A DNA stretch of 64,000 bases, taken from the NCBI RefSeq assembly GCF_001640805.2, contig NW_026116709.1:558001-622000 (forward strand). Direction: 5' to 3'. The notes below the pieces were generated by a model that saw only the letters and a list, made by a program, of their open reading frames with translations, had not been told where the DNA came from and did not search any database. This document shows positions 38,651 through 50,446 of the stretch, piece by piece; positions within the stretch are counted from its first letter, which is position 1, and each line of letters starts with the position of its first letter. The DNA is from Lates calcarifer (Eukaryota; Chordata; Actinopteri; Centropomidae). The translations under genes and the position numbers were made by a program.

Positions 38651-39484
38651 TCTGTATATTTCTATGTTTGCACTGTAAAGGAGAAGCTCTCCAATCTCAT
38701 TGTACTTTTAGTATAATGACAATAAAGGGCATTCTATTCTATAAAGTTCAAAAATACATTATAATTATTATTACATAATACAGACATTTCCTTTAACTAT
38801 AAGAATTATCAACAAGTTGTTTACAAGCAAAAAATGTGCAGAGGAAAATGTAAACTATAACTAGATTGCATTACTGAAGAAAATGCAGGGTGATTGCTGG
38901 AAGCTCTTTCAGCTGCTTCAACAGGGAGGAACATGTGAGAGTGCACAGTGAGCTGTCACAGGGTCTGCACAGTGAGAGCAGCAATGTCAGCAGCAGCTTC
39001 AGTCCTCTATCTGTTTCTACACAGAAGCACAGTGGCAGCACAGTACTGCTGTGTAGGTTAGCACCATTTTGACAGCAGTGAGTGGAAAAAAAACCAAAAG
39101 ATAAAAAGATTCCTCACACCTACGTGTGTGTAGCAGGACTGAAATGCAAACTGTAACCTGGTCTGTGTAGACGCTGTATTGACTAAAACAGATGTTCTGT
39201 TCTGTCAGATGTGAGATGAACGACTGGAAACTGCTATTGAGACCTCTCCTTTATCTCCAGTGTGGACATGACTTTAGATTAGAAGCTTCATGTGACAGGT
39301 TATACTGCCATGTTGAAAATCAGCATTAATTACTATTTGTGTTTCAGGTGACACATGGACAGAGACCCTGGCTTACGTGATGTTCTGGGGGGCTGCTAGT
39401 GCGATTACAGCCACTATCATCCTGTTTAATGGCCAAGACTTTGTGGATGCCCCCAAACTGGTTCATAAGGAGAAGATGGACTGA
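20856..39484 (+). CDS. sacm1l: Sac1 phosphatidylinositol-3/4-phosphate phosphatase
   Basis: Twenty coding exons: 20856-20884, 25354-25451, 26416-26490, 26593-26720, 30864-31013, 32083-32143, 32244-32277, 32436-32537, 32769-32854, 32985-33071, 33155-33223, 33328-33407, 34081-34179, 34264-34402, 35695-35764, 36733-36805, 36912-37006, 37486-37578, 37664-37721, 39348-39484. The total is 1763 nt, two more than 587 codons, against human SACM1L's 587 aa. The SAC domain runs from HTTPEKFF onward. The CX5R catalytic motif (CMDCLDRT, Cys near residue 388) is in exon 14. Two membrane segments follow in exons 19-20 ([37 protein letters not shown]), and the C-terminus KEKMD is a KxKxx retrieval signal. 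Known role: turnover of PI4P at the ER and Golgi. Oddities: single extra bases in exon 6 (near 32128) and exon 17 (near 36994) break the frame although all other exons are conserved; intron 9 has a GC donor. Confidence 0.93.
23303..23345 (+). repeat. Partial SINE-head-like sequence
   Basis: The segment tgccccagtggtcttgtgtttaaggtgcataccaag is nearly identical to the 5' head of the tRNA-derived SINE at 24.75 kb, but the B box and tail are missing. A hAT-like element begins seven bases later. Confidence 0.55.
23352..23876. mobile_element. Non-autonomous hAT-like element with TIRs and target duplication
   Basis: It begins TAGGGCTGAA and ends TTCAGCCCTA, perfect short terminal inverted repeats. 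The flanks AACCTTAC and GACCCTAC match at 6 of 8 positions, as expected of an old 8-bp hAT target duplication. The subterminal parts repeat the words gcaatttttc / attgcaattgcgg and aaattgcgattgtgg. About 525 bp, no transposase frame. It lies in intron 1 of sacm1l. Confidence 0.7.
23985..24325 (+). mobile_element. Degraded DNA transposon fragment (Tc1/mariner-type likely)
   Basis: The segment contains words of a widespread fish element: aggagtggaacctgatgtgg, tggtccatccacctcagggtt, agccagctcgtctgacacc, caatcatgccacagtcaaag. It ends gtgttcctaataataaagtgctcagtgagtgta. This corresponds to the reverse strand of a transposase gene plus the terminal repeat. No open frame remains. The superfamily is inferred from memory. 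Confidence 0.6.
24747..24895 (+). mobile_element. tRNA-derived SINE
   Basis: A-box-like segment agtggccttgtgtttaagg at 24756-24774 and B-box-like gttcaactcct at 24803-24813, with tRNA-like spacing. A tail ending cctgactgtctctacactgtgaaataaatgacaaaa follows. The overall layout matches a common teleost SINE with a Leu/Ser-type tRNA head. It lies in sacm1l intron 1. Confidence 0.65.
25475..25750 (+). repeat. Common teleost dispersed repeat, copy 1
   Basis: Contains the frequent fish words gctggagcctatcccagctgac, cattcacactcac, gggcaatttagagtcacc, acatgtctttggactgtggg and gagaacccacacaggcac. It shares these with the copy at 56.0-56.3 kb. It lies in sacm1l intron 2, 24 bases after exon 2. The apparent ORFs are repeat sequence, not genes. 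Confidence 0.75.
27573..28320 (-). mobile_element. Degraded L1/Tx1-like LINE fragment
   Basis: On the minus strand, translation from 28314 gives [14 protein letters not shown], resembling the GDFN core of AP-type LINE endonucleases. After a frame change it gives [13 protein letters not shown], like the conserved R-I-D-Y segment. Further along (27764-27573) [17 protein letters not shown] resembles the F.L..KYNL....FYRYLQ.R segment near the ORF2 C-terminus. The order is right, but the reverse transcriptase core is missing, so an internal deletion is inferred. It lies in sacm1l intron 4. Confidence 0.6.
28330..30860. other. Rest of sacm1l intron 4
   Basis: AT-rich intronic DNA. I recognise no repeat family or gene; the open frame at 29132-29374 has no coding features. 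Confidence 0.4.
31345..31756. mobile_element. Fish MITE-like element with imperfect inverted ends
   Basis: The left end reads tactcggctctacccgactcg and the right end aaccgagtagagccaagtaggtg; these are imperfect reverse complements. Inside are typical words of a dispersed teleost MITE (ggccaatcagtggcctgcagtc, ctacctggtaccagatacta). No transposase. It lies in sacm1l intron 5. Confidence 0.6.
32340..32402. repeat. Degenerate (GATGA/GATCA) simple repeat inside a 158-bp intron
   Basis: The run gagatgagattagatgagatgagatcagataagatcggatcagatc occupies the middle of short sacm1l intron 7 (32278-32435). Confidence 0.6.
34850..34915. repeat. Dispersed repeat with inverted ends, copy 1
   Basis: cattcttgaccttggaaatagtaa followed by ctcaaggtccacttgctttttattct. 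The halves tgacctt and aaggtc are inverted. A second copy lies near 53.35 kb. Confidence 0.5.
35055..35640 (+). repeat. Common teleost dispersed repeat (AATTC-headed)
   Basis: Starts with a short (AATTC)n run, then tatagtgctgaatcataac, ctcaaggctcttttcacata, gaggcagaaacctcgagcag and ggactcagggtgagcggccatctgcc. These are familiar words of an abundant fish interspersed element, possibly a LINE 3' part. It fills much of sacm1l intron 14. Confidence 0.6.
38480..38745 (+). repeat. LINE-tail-like repeat with a long (TA)n microsatellite
   Basis: A (TA)n tract of about 60 bases runs at 38588-38647. It is followed by ctccaatctcattgtactttt, gtataatgacaataaaggg and attctattctat. This ending is common for 3' ends of fish non-LTR elements, including the AATAAA and pentamer tail. 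It lies in sacm1l intron 19, and its polyadenylation signal is not that of the gene. Confidence 0.6.
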
Positions 39485-40420
39485 GTGGTGCTGTGTGTGA
39501 GTGAGTGTGTGAGAGGAGCAGCTGAGCCCAGCAGCTGAGCCCAGCAGGCTCATATACCTCTTCATCTTCACTGTCTTCTTCCCCAGGTCTGGACTCTAAA
39601 CTGATCTGCTGCCTCCACAGTGCCCTTGTCTTTCCCCAACTGTTTTTCTGTCATTTGTCTACAACAAATCTGACCTTCTTCTGTGGTACTGCACACACTC
39701 TTTCACATGGTTTACATTCCGTATACTGTATCTTTAGGTCGGTTTTGTTGGTTTGTTGGTTTTGTTTGGGTTAGGTTATACAGGGGGTCTCTGATGATAC
39801 TTTGGTCAACTGTTTCACTACTGCTCTTTTTCTATTTCCTTACCATTTTAAATTTTTAAATCTGTAAAAATGTTACAACAATAATTTTCTACTGTATTTA
39901 ATCACACACTTTTTGGTTAATGGCCCTACACCCACGCTTGTGTTTATAGATACTTTGGCTGATTAGACCCCCGGTCAGCAGTCAGTCTGAAGTTGGGTGG
40001 AACTATGCTAAAGATTACATCAGTTGTCACTAAACTCTACATACTATAAATGATAAACTTTGAGTGAGGGAGATATCAAGTGTAGTGCAACTGAGCAACA
40101 AAACGCCTGTGTAGGTTGATATTGGGTGAATAGGGCCGTTAAAGCTACATTAACTGTTTGTTTTTTTTCTTACCACTTATGGGGGGGAAAACACATCAGT
40201 CACTAACATTATTCATTTGGTGTTGGGTGGGTAGTGTACAGGGAGTTATTAGAGCTTTTTCACTGCAAACAGCTTCCTGCTGCTGGAACTTGGGTTGATG
40301 AGGAGGTGTTGAATGTAAAACCAAAACAACGAGCTGAGCGAAGGTGTAGTACTTCAGAGTTGGGTAATAATTGTTAATTTATTGTTTATTGCAATAAATT
40401 ACTATTGTTTACTATGAAGA
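39485..40420 (+). other. sacm1l 3'UTR
   Basis: Runs from the TGA stop (39482-39484) to a first good AATAAA at 40393-40398. No coding content. A (GTGAGT/GTGTGA) stretch follows the stop. Confidence 0.6.
40393..40398 (+). terminator. Poly(A) signal for sacm1l
   Basis: gcAATAAAttactattgtttac: canonical hexamer about 0.9 kb after the stop, with a U-rich stretch downstream. Confidence 0.5.
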
Positions 40421-43400
40421 TACTTCATGTAATCATCTTCATCCCAAACAGATGATTTATTAATGTCAGTTAACCCCAAACGGTCACATTCAAAGATGTG
40501 TCACTTAAACATGCACATATTGCAAAGTATATGTTGTATCTAAATGGTGAATAGAGCACTTCATGTACATGTTAAGTTTTGAATGTAACAAGCCTTACAA
40601 ACTTGCACATGAAATATATATATTTGGCTAATCTGTATGTAACTAGGGTGAACAAAATGTCTTCCTATTAAGCTAACTCAACAGAGTATCTATGATGATT
40701 ATGTTTTATTGATGGCTTAGTGCTTTCCTTACCATCATGTTTTTGTATTTTGGAGAACCATTAGATGTGTTGCCTGCATACATCTGATTTATCCATTAGT
40801 ATGGAGTCATAATCGAGTGTCTGTGTTTATTAGCTTTTTCTATCCAGACCTCTGTATGTCAGCCCGCGTCCAGTGGTTGGAGAAGCAGTCAACCAATTTA
40901 GGCCCTTGTTTTCACGACAACAGTTTCGCTATTTCCTTTGCATTTTAAAAAAGTTCAGTAGATGGCGATATAACTTGATGAGTCTGCAGCATAAACATGG
41001 CTTGATAGTCTGCCGCTGTTGTTGTTCTCCTTATATTCGCACTCGGCTATTAGGGTGAAAACATAATAGCCATGTGCAGTGTTGTCACGGTTTTCACAAG
41101 AGCTGTGTCCTGCCAGTTTACGTAGCGACAGTAAGGGTGACATTATCAGAAGATTACATTCTGGAACCTGGTTTCAAAAGTTTGTGTTTTCAAGCCCCCA
41201 AAACACAGTTGTCATGTGAACTAAAGGCCAAACTGCAACAAAGCTTTACTGTTTTATGCAAAAACCATCATAGTGTAAACAGGGCCGTAGAGTTTTGTAG
41301 GCAGGATTAAGAATGAGGGCATCATCTCCCTAAATCTCTCTACTTTATTACAACAATAAAAAGTGGCAGCAGAATTATAAACAATAACCGATATACGATA
41401 CAAAAATGTGAAATACTCACCTGCAAGTCTCCAGAAGCTGAAGCTGCACCACAGCGAAGATGCTGGTTGTGCGAATGCTCAGAAAAATTGACTTTTTTTT
41501 TTTTTCGCTAATTCGCAATATTTGTTTCTGTGTGAAAGTACTCATGACGAAAACAACAGTTCAAAAAATATATTGACCTGCAAATTGATCACATGAAAAA
41601 GCGTCCTAGTGTGTAAATACCTTAAGAGTTGTCCATTCATAACCTGCACAGCTGCAAACATCAAGTAAGTGTGTTGCAAATTTTTTGGCCATTTTTCTGC
41701 CACTATTTTTCATAGATGTAGATAACCTGCTGGCTATATGGGAAGATCCACATTCTTCATTCCACCTACAAAGCTCTGGTTAGTTGATTGTTCTCCACTC
41801 ACAGGAAAGAGCTGTCAATGAGCACAACACCAGACCTATTTGAATCTGAATGGGCTGTGTGAGCAGTTATTCAGAGGCCTGGAACCAGACTAATTTGTCA
41901 GCAACAATTAGACTTGGCCAGTTTTAAACAGAATCATATTGGTGTAGTTTTTCCTGGGTTGATCCATGGTATCAAGAAATGCTGTCTGTTGTCTGGTGTC
42001 TTTTTTTTTTTCATACTATCAGTGAGGAAAGTCAGAGAGTTTCATATTCTACTTACTGTGGATTCAATTGAAGTAATGGTAGCACCACTGGATAGTTATG
42101 TTGTGGGCAAGTCAAAACAATTTATCTCAATAATTAACAGTACTTAAACTGGGATCTCAGACCTAAAAATGTACTAGTAACCATGGAGGGTTACAGCTTC
42201 ATAATGTACCATGTAGCTGTTCATTAATAGTTTCGGTCTGGTTCAGTCTCCTGTTTCCTCACAGAGGTTTAGGGTTTGTGGTGCTCCAGTCTAGAAAAGA
42301 ATGAGTCCAGCTCCTCCAACTCTCATGGATCACTGCCTTACATACCTGCCCATACCCCCCCTCCCCACACACTCCCCAGTGGAGAGGGTATGAGTGTTTA
42401 AACCTTTCATATAATCATCAAAGATCTGGTTGGGCTTTGAATGTGTCCTCTGGTGTTAATTTAACAGGTACTGTAGTTTCAGGACAGTTGGTCACCAATT
42501 CTTGTCTTGTGTATGATTTCACATACAAGCTGTGTGGTGTTAGCTTTTGATGATGTGTTTCAGATCATTCCTGCAAACTGGAACATGCCAGTTGTTCATT
42601 GATTTGACAGTTTAAAGTCCAAAAGAGCAAATTTTGTGATTTTTTTTTGTGAATCAGATGATAACTTGTACACATGTGCGAACAAAATAACCTAAAAATG
42701 ATTTGTGCGACCAAGATAACATAAAATTGCTTATGTGAACAATGTACCAATATCCTCCTTAGACAAAAGAATAACTAGTGCATATTAACTTGTGCCTGCA
42801 AGGAAAAAATATTTCTGAATTTCAGGTATTCTGTACTACTTTCAGCTGCATCCTACAGTTTTCATTTGCAGTAGTAAGTGGACCTTGAGGTGGTTGTTGT
42901 TGTTGTTGTTGTTGTTTTTTCACAATCTTTAGAATGAAAGTTAACCCTCATATGTAATTTGTGCAGTACAGGTGAAATCTGTCATGTCCTTAAAATGCCT
43001 GTACATGTTAAAATGAGATTTGTATTAACAGATGTAATACATAGAGTTAATGGGTGAAAGTGATGAGCAGTGCCAGTCAGCAGCACCTTACTGAAGTATG
43101 TTTGAACATTACATTAACATCATTCTATTGAGAAAACGGTAAAAAATCAAATCATTTCTTTGTGCCCAGCTGCAGGTTTGATGTGGCCTGGACGTTTCAC
43201 AGTTGTAGAACACACTTATTTGTTTTTGCATATGATCATTATACCTCTACTTTGCATACGATTTATGTTAAAACCTAAATGAATAATGGAACCACTACTG
43301 CTCATCTGGTCAACTAAGGTGTATCATGAAATGTATGTAGTGTAACATGACTTGCAAATTTCAGTGTACTACAACAATACATTGTATTCATTTGGAACCA

Positions 43401-43960
43401 GGGCCTTGGCTTCCTTTGAGGACACATGTTCAATTTTACTTGAAAATGTAGGGTTTTTAGAAATGTAGTGGAACACTTTCAACATCTGTCTGCAAGTTGT
43501 ACTTCATATTAAGAAGTTTATGCAAAGTGTGTTGCATATAAGCACAGATACATATGTTGCAAGTTTATGTATTTACAATTTCTGTTACAAGTTTGCAAAT
43601 GATATTCCAACCCTGTGCAGCACAGCTGAAGTTGATGTTTTTATGTCTGTAGGTTGTTCATTAAGTGTCACATATATTGGGGACATTGGGGTTAGAGCCA
43701 TAAATGTATCATTTTAAAGATCTCTTATCTGATTGAAACCCAGAGTCAGTGATCTAGTTAGTTTGCAGTGGAACATGTAAATGATCTTGTGTTTCTCCTC
43801 AGCAGTCTTCAGTGCTCTCCTTCCAGAACCAGACTTCATCCAGTGGTTTCTGTAAGCGTCAATAAACTTCAGTGAACACACATTTGTTTTCTTTCTTTCT
43901 GTTTTTTAAGGAAGATGTTAGTAGTATTAACGGACATACAGCATCAATTCTACAACCAGG
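40421..43960. other. Intergenic DNA between sacm1l and trnau1ap, first part
   Basis: AT-rich. A low-copy-looking tract at 40,860-41,100 is GC-richer, with an apparent minus-strand donor at 41,418 (atactcacctgcaag). No protein was recognised in any frame. A (GTT)n run lies at 42,894-42,917. Confidence 0.4.
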
Positions 43961-43964
43961 AATA

Positions 43965-44345
43965 TAACTGATATATCACATTGACATAAGTATTCAGACC
44001 CTTTGCTATGACACTTGAAATCTTTGAGGTGTTTCTACACCTTGATCCGAGTTCACCTGTGGTCCAGTTGATTGGACATGATCTGGAAAGGCACACCCCT
44101 GTTTATATAAGGTCTGACAGCTGACAAAGCATATTAGAGCTCAGAGACAGGTTTAAGGAAGGCTACAAACAGGATTCTGCTGCGTTGAAGGTACCCATGA
44201 GCACAGTGGGCTCCATAGACCTTAAATCAAAGTCTGGGAGCCAGGACTCTTCTTAGAGCTGGCTGCCTGGGCAAACTGAGAAAATGTGGAGAAGGACCCT
44301 GGTAAGAGAGGTGACCAAGAACCTGATTGTTTTTCTCCAAACAAC
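43965..44345 (+). mobile_element. Degraded Tc1-like transposon
   Basis: The words cataagtattcagaccctttgc, ggtgtttctacaccttgatc, gattggacatgatctggaaagg and cacccctgtttatataaggtc appear in the order of Tc1-like fish elements. They are followed by the transposase start region (ggctacaaacaggattctgc, ttaaatcaaagtctgggag, gagaaggaccctggt, gaggtgaccaagaacctg). The frame is broken throughout. Its reverse-oriented relative is at 3.7 kb. Confidence 0.8.
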
Positions 44346-45720
44346 AGACTAGCTTTTACATGTCAGAAAGACAGATGACCAGCGTGATGCAAGTAAAACC
44401 TTTTTTCATACAACAAACTCCTGACTCATGCATAACTCCACATTCCACAATGGAAGATCAGCAAATTCCAAATTAAACAATTATGAATTTCATAGAGGTA
44501 TTATTTCCCTTCTCTGTCTGAAACAGAGGGAGAAGGTTAGGACTGCCCCTCAGATGTATACCTTGTCTCCCAGGAATAGAACAAACAGACCGGTTGGGTG
44601 AGTTGCAGTGGACCATTTTTGCTTTTGGCCATTTTGCGCTTTCTCCCTGTTTTTGTCCCCGTCCTTTGCTCTTATTTAGCCAGTCTTTCCATGTAGCTTT
44701 TCCTTCCTCTGTGTAACCAGCCAAGGCAACAACAAATTGAAACAAAAGAACAGAAGAGTAATACAATATTTGCTACTTTTAATTATGACCAGGACGTCAA
44801 GTTTTTGTGTCGTTTGGCCCACATCTAGAGTTGAAAACAGTAATTAGTGTTTATTCCATCATCAACCTCATGAAAACCACATAAGCTGCACATCTGCCGG
44901 AGAACATCTATTCAAGTGCTCGACTGTGCCAGAGGAGGGAGATCTGCGGACTCCCAACAGCTGAGACACACTGGTAGGATCTGGTTGCCTGGCAACCTCA
45001 CGGCAGATTTGACTTTTTTGTGTGTTCTCCCTGTTTCATGCGACATATAAATTAGACCATCATCATGAAACGATGGCGACCGTTGAGGATGAGAGGGGTA
45101 CCGGGTTCCGTAGTTGTCAGTGTGAACGCATATGAAAATAGTAAGTGTGACTATGGAAGCACACAAATTGAGACACAGTATTTTATTTATTTATTTATTT
45201 ATTTATTTTTTACTTTTTTGGGCAAATGATACACACACACACACACATATAAAACCTTCAGACAGTCCATTTGATGTGATTTCATTTCATCACCACTTTC
45301 ATGAAAAGTTTAAAAATGCATACCAATAAATTTTACATTTTACCATGAAAGATCAAAAACATTCATTTATTTTTTTGGTCGCTTGAATTTTTTAAGGATT
45401 TTTAGATATCTTAAATTCATTTTGACTTGTAGTCCTTACAGTACATGTACAAGTTGTAGATATCTTAAAATAGAGTTTCTGCTTGTCAGGATGTTATTTG
45501 AACTGAATTGAATTGCTTCGATAAATTGCCGTACGTGCTCAAAGTTTACGGCTGGTGACGCCAGAACGTACCGGTCGCCGCTTAATGACGTAAGGACGCA
45601 ATGTTGGTGTACTTCTTTCCTTTAGTACTCTGCTAGTTAGCATGTGCACCTTTGAAGCTTCATTGTAACCTACATTACTCAGTAAATTGACGTCGGAATA
45701 TTCACATCTTCGGCAGCAAC
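44346..45720. other. Intergenic DNA and trnau1ap 5' flank
   Basis: Includes a (TTTA)n run at about 45,180-45,208 and an (AC)n run at about 45,229-45,246. CpG-rich sequence at 45,530-45,600 (gtgacgccagaacgtaccggtcgccg) forms the likely trnau1ap promoter. The minus-strand frame at 44,473-44,766 has no recognisable protein. Confidence 0.45.
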
Positions 45721-48693
45721 ATGAGCACGTTATGGATGGGGAACGTGAGTAGTTTACAACTTTTCACTGCGCTAAATAATTTAGCACGACCGCTTTGTTT
45801 GTTGAGTGCGTTGTTTGAATTGGGTATAATTCAAAACTCCCTTTCGAAAATCAGCACTTTAATATCGTCTTGCTTGTTGGTAGCCATTTGTCGACCGACA
45901 CATATATCGAGTAGCTGAAAGACTTCTGTCTAGTTCTGGTTTTTCTGCACAAAAGCAATGCAACTTGTAACACTCCATTCAGGTACAACGTAACGTTTTC
46001 AGCTGGCTAACACTCCTCTCCACTGCAGTGGATCAGACAGTTCCACGCGGAAACTAATGTAATGGAGTCTGCTATAAACTACACGAGAAAGAGGGTTAAA
46101 GATAAAGTTAAAACAAACCCGTGAAACCCTTGTTCTAAATATCAGACTAGGTCTACATTAAACCTCACTGTGCTCAGACTTGTCAAACCTGAACCAACAG
46201 TAGCCCGAAGATGCTCAAGACTGTTTCAGACCTCTTTTTAGATTTGTCAAATCTTCAAGAAAAAAAGAAAAAGAAAACAGTGTCTTTAAACCCTTTATTG
46301 GATTTTTGTCATAATAAAATTAATATTTTGAAATTAATATTTTTTTTCTGGCTTCTATAGATTAAAGGTTTCACAAATCTGCAAATGGGATTTAACAGTG
46401 TTGTTTGTGTCAGCCCTCCATTAATCAGCAATTACCATTATCCTGAGCTCTTCCGTTCACTGTGTCTTTATGTTCCTCTGCAGCTGGAGACCTACATGGA
46501 CGAGAAGTTTATCACCAGAGCCTTTTCCACCATGGGTGAGCAGGTGGTCAACGTGCGGATCATACGCAACAAGATGACAGGGTGAGAGCCAAATCCACAA
46601 GCAGCTGTCCATTTTGCAGTTACTTTATTATGATTTTAAACAGTGTGTCGTCACCCAGGGGTGCTCTGGGTTACTGTTTTGTGGAGATGACAGATGAGGC
46701 CACAGCTGAAAGGTGTCTCCGCAAAATCAATGGGAAAGCTTTACCAGGAGCCACTCCGGTATGAAGAGCTTTTATTACTCACAGTAACCACTTTTTAAAA
46801 AAAAAAATCACAGTTGATGACTTGAGACTTGTGAGAAATTTTATGGTGAACTTAAATGTTTCTTTCCTACAGCCAACAAGATTTAAGTTAAACAGAGCAA
46901 CCTTTGGGAAACAAGACAGTGGGTGAGTCCAAACAGTGACACTATGTCATGTGTTGATTCCTCCTTTCATTGACACATCATATGTCTTCCTGTCTATATT
47001 GTTTTAGATTGTATTACTTTTATTCTTTGTTTTGACTCTAAAGCACTTGGTGACTATATTTTGAAAGGTACCATATAGATACAGTCGTTATTATATTGTG
47101 AATATTCTTGGCTGTAATGAAAAACCCAGCCTCTGTTTTGTCCTCTTGTTGTAGTCAGATGTATTCTCTGTTTGTGGGAGATCTAACTCCAGAGGTGGAT
47201 GATGGGATGCTTTATGAGTTCTTTTACAACCGCTACCCTTCCTGTCGTGGTGGGAAAGTGGTGCTGGACAGCATGGGGAACTCCAAGTGAGTATTAACAT
47301 GTCCTCACACAGTGAAAACACGAAGGTATGTATTGTTGGTCTGCATTGCTGTAGATTCAGCACAGACTGTATGTGTTTGGACAGTTACATCCTCTGTGTT
47401 CTTCAGGCTCTGTGCTACAGCAAATTCAAAGTCAATTCTTCTGACCAATGCTAGGTTGCAGACATTTAAGACTACAGACGACAGGTCATGGGTGTTTAAT
47501 TTGAAGTATTTGTTAAAGGCTGTTATTCATGCAGCATTAGATATGCTATAAAAGAGTAGCTTTTTGAGACCCCTCTAAACTCAAACTTTTGTTTTTTCTC
47601 AGGGTAGCTCTGTAATCACTCATTGTCTGTCTCACTGTAGGGGCTGTGGCTTTGTCCAGTTCCCAGATGAACGGCTGCAGAAGCGGGCGTTAGAGGAGTG
47701 TCAGGGTGCTGTGGGACTGGGTGGTAAACCTCTGAGACTAAGCCTGGCTGCTAACAAGTGAGTTCTTCTCAAAGTCTTTGCTCCCTTTGTCAGCAAGCTG
47801 ATTAATTTGTGCCTGGAGCACAAGCCAGATGATCGGTGGAGTTGAGCAGTGTGTCTCTTTCTCCTTTTGTGAGTTTAAGGAACAGACAGCAGCAGCACTC
47901 AGACAGATCGTGGCAATCAAACTCTGGATACAGACACAGCTATGACCAGTACAACCAGTACCAGCAGCAGGCATATCCTGGGTATTATTCCTCCTGGGGC
48001 TACGACCAGACTGGAGGAGGGTATGGCTACAACTATCAGCAGTATGATTACACACAGTATCCCCCACCAGAGGTGAGCTCTTGTTGTTAAACAGCCAGTG
48101 TTGACACTCATCAGTTAGTCATTGTGAACTGACATGAATCATTCTAACCAGTTTTTTTTCTTTTTAGGAAAGTGAAGCTGTTCAGGACGATGGACTTGAA
48201 GGTTGGTATTGAGACTGGGGGCTGAAAATTATTATTGTTGTCCTTACTGACTTTTGTATCAATTAGATTTTTGATTGGTCAGTTTGTTAAGTCCTTTGTT
48301 TTTGCTGATTAACAGATATCAATGTGATGTCTGTGGTAAGTGCAGAGCTGGAGTCAGAATGTGGTTAGTCTAGCTTAGCATGAAGACTGGAAGCAGAAGA
48401 AAACAGCTAGCCTAGCCCAGTACAGGGGTTGTATTTACTACTTTTCACATCATAATTCATTTCCTAAGGTTAAACATTTGCACTAAACTGTAAGTCTGAA
48501 GCACTTTATAACCATTTCTCACTGTGTTACAGATCCCAGTCCAGAGCTGGATGTGGTGGAGGCCAACAGGAAGTTCATGGAGCTCAGTGAGGAGCTGTAT
48601 GATGCTCTGATCGAGTGTCACTGGCAGCCAGCTGAGTTCTCTATAGAGCAGGACTATATGACATCCAGCCTACCAGAGCCCATTTACTGCTGA
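45721..48693 (+). CDS. trnau1ap: tRNA selenocysteine 1-associated protein 1 (SECp43)
   Basis: Nine coding exons: 45721-45744, 46484-46581, 46659-46758, 46873-46922, 47155-47286, 47641-47757, 47880-48072, 48168-48201, 48533-48693. The total is 909 nt, 302 aa, in frame throughout. Residues 1-90 form RRM1: RNP2-like LWMGN, then [19 protein letters not shown]1 LGYCFVEM and [15 protein letters not shown]2 begins [20 protein letters not shown], with RNP1 GCGFVQF and [15 protein letters not shown] Tyr/Gln/Gly-rich region ([18 protein letters not shown]) and an acidic C-terminal segment with [14 protein letters not shown] follow, all matching human TRNAU1AP. Known role: binds tRNA-Sec and supports its Um34 methylation and selenoprotein synthesis. 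The start MSTLWMGN lies in exon 1 just after a CpG-rich promoter. Confidence 0.95.
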
Positions 48694-49159
48694 TACTGAA
48701 CACATTTTCTTTAGACGTTACCCTCCCAGGGTATTTTATTTTAAGTTGCCTGCTGAAATTTTGACAGGATGAATATTTTTTTAAGGACATGAAGGAGTTA
48801 GCTATGATAATAGATCTAATTCAAGCATAAACCAGTGGCAATGTCCAGTGTGTGCACACATTCCTGAGTTACAACACATGAATACTTTTGATTAATTTAT
48901 GGATCTAGACAATGCTGAATCCAAATGATAACATGTTAAAGTGATAAATCTCATTTCCAACATGGTTCCAAAATGTCAAGACATACAAAACATTTAATAT
49001 AAAATGAGACAGTCACATCTTAAAAACCCAAATTCATCAATACAAACTCAAAAAATAACCACGTAAATCTCAACAATAATAGACATCACTCTGATACCAT
49101 CAGGTTTGTGCCTGTGTTAAAAAGTCCTTGCAGTATTATACAAATTGTATTTGTATGTC

Positions 49160-49165
49160 ATTAAA
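49160..49165 (+). terminator. Candidate poly(A) signal for trnau1ap
   Basis: ATTAAA about 470 bases after the stop codon, followed by a U-rich stretch (atcttttgtgatttatctttc). Confidence 0.35.
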
Positions 49166-49179
49166 GGCCCATATGTAAG

Positions 49180-50440
49180 AATCTTTTGTGATTTATCTTT
49201 CAGATAATTTTGAATATGCACCAATCAGCCTCATTAATCAACACTGAAACTGTTAACTGGTTGGATCCTGGTTGGATCATTTTGATACTGAGTCACCATA
49301 AACATGAGCTGATCCAAGTATTTTGTTTCGAGGGTCCTGTTCTTCATGTGTAAGTAACTTGTGGCTTCACACATCTTATTAAGAGTAAACTGGACCAGGA
49401 GCAAGGCTTTTCAAAGTTACATTTAGATTTTTACATCAAAATCTATCGGTGATTACATTTACTATAGCCACTGAGAATAACAGAACCAGAAAACATTACT
49501 GATATGAATTTTGATGTATGATTGGATAGAATATTTGGAGCTCTGACATTTAATCTGCTGATTTGGTTTTGAAGGTCTGTCAGCTTTAGGTGAACTATTT
49601 ATCTGATGTTTGCTTACTCAAATTATTTTGCTAAGAATGATCCAGATAAAACCCACATAGAGAAATGTTTCATCTTGGATCAGTTTATCTAGAATAAATG
49701 GACACTGTCTTTGGTTGAAATACAGGACACATGAGTGCCAGGTGGATCTAATGAGACTGTCTCAAATCTACAGGAAACTACATGTGCTAAATATTGACTT
49801 TCCAAGAATTTAAATCTCTATTTCCCTGTGGATTGTCACATTTTTTGTTTTGAGTTATTCCTAGGACCTAAACAATAATCTAAAATTCATATCATTGTCT
49901 GTAAGCTGTTTAGTTTTCCATTTCTACTGATTATGGTGTTGTGTGACACAGCACTGTTTATCAGCACTACTTACAGATATGTCTGTATCTATCTCTATAT
50001 ATATGTTGTATGTCTGTCTGCATACAGCAGATCAAGAAATGTGAGGAAACACGAGCTTCTCAGTCTTTCAAAGACACATCAAAATACACAGAGACCTTCA
50101 GAGCACCCGGTGCCGGACCCCCCTCCTCTCAGCATAGCTTCATTTTGACAGGCCTGTTCTGCTTGGATGAGACCACATGTATTTGGGTGTCATTGCTGAA
50201 GGGAGGTGGGTACAGGATGCTTTGTTGAGGCTCCTTTTACATTATAAAAATAGTACAAATAATGATAAATGATTTTTATTTTGTTAAAATGAAAACACAT
50301 TGAAAGCTCCTTTCCGTCAGTGTGTGTGTGAAGTTTGAGAGTTTGGCTGAGGGTTTTCTCTGGATACTCCAGTCATCTAACTCTGTTATGTTTAGCAGGA
50401 GTTCAGAGGTGGATTTTGGAGTTTTATTTGATGTCGCCTT
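49180..50440. other. Intergenic DNA
   Basis: AT-rich; no gene or named repeat recognised. Confidence 0.4.
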
Positions 50441-50446
50441 GTTTTC

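Noticed and set aside
38411..38716. 101-aa frame rich in Tyr/Ile
   Set aside because: Translation of the (TA)n microsatellite.
20856..39484. sacm1l as a pseudogene
   Set aside because: Twenty exons, splice sites, catalytic motif and C-terminal signal are intact; only two single-base insertions disturb the frame, which fits consensus error better than decay.
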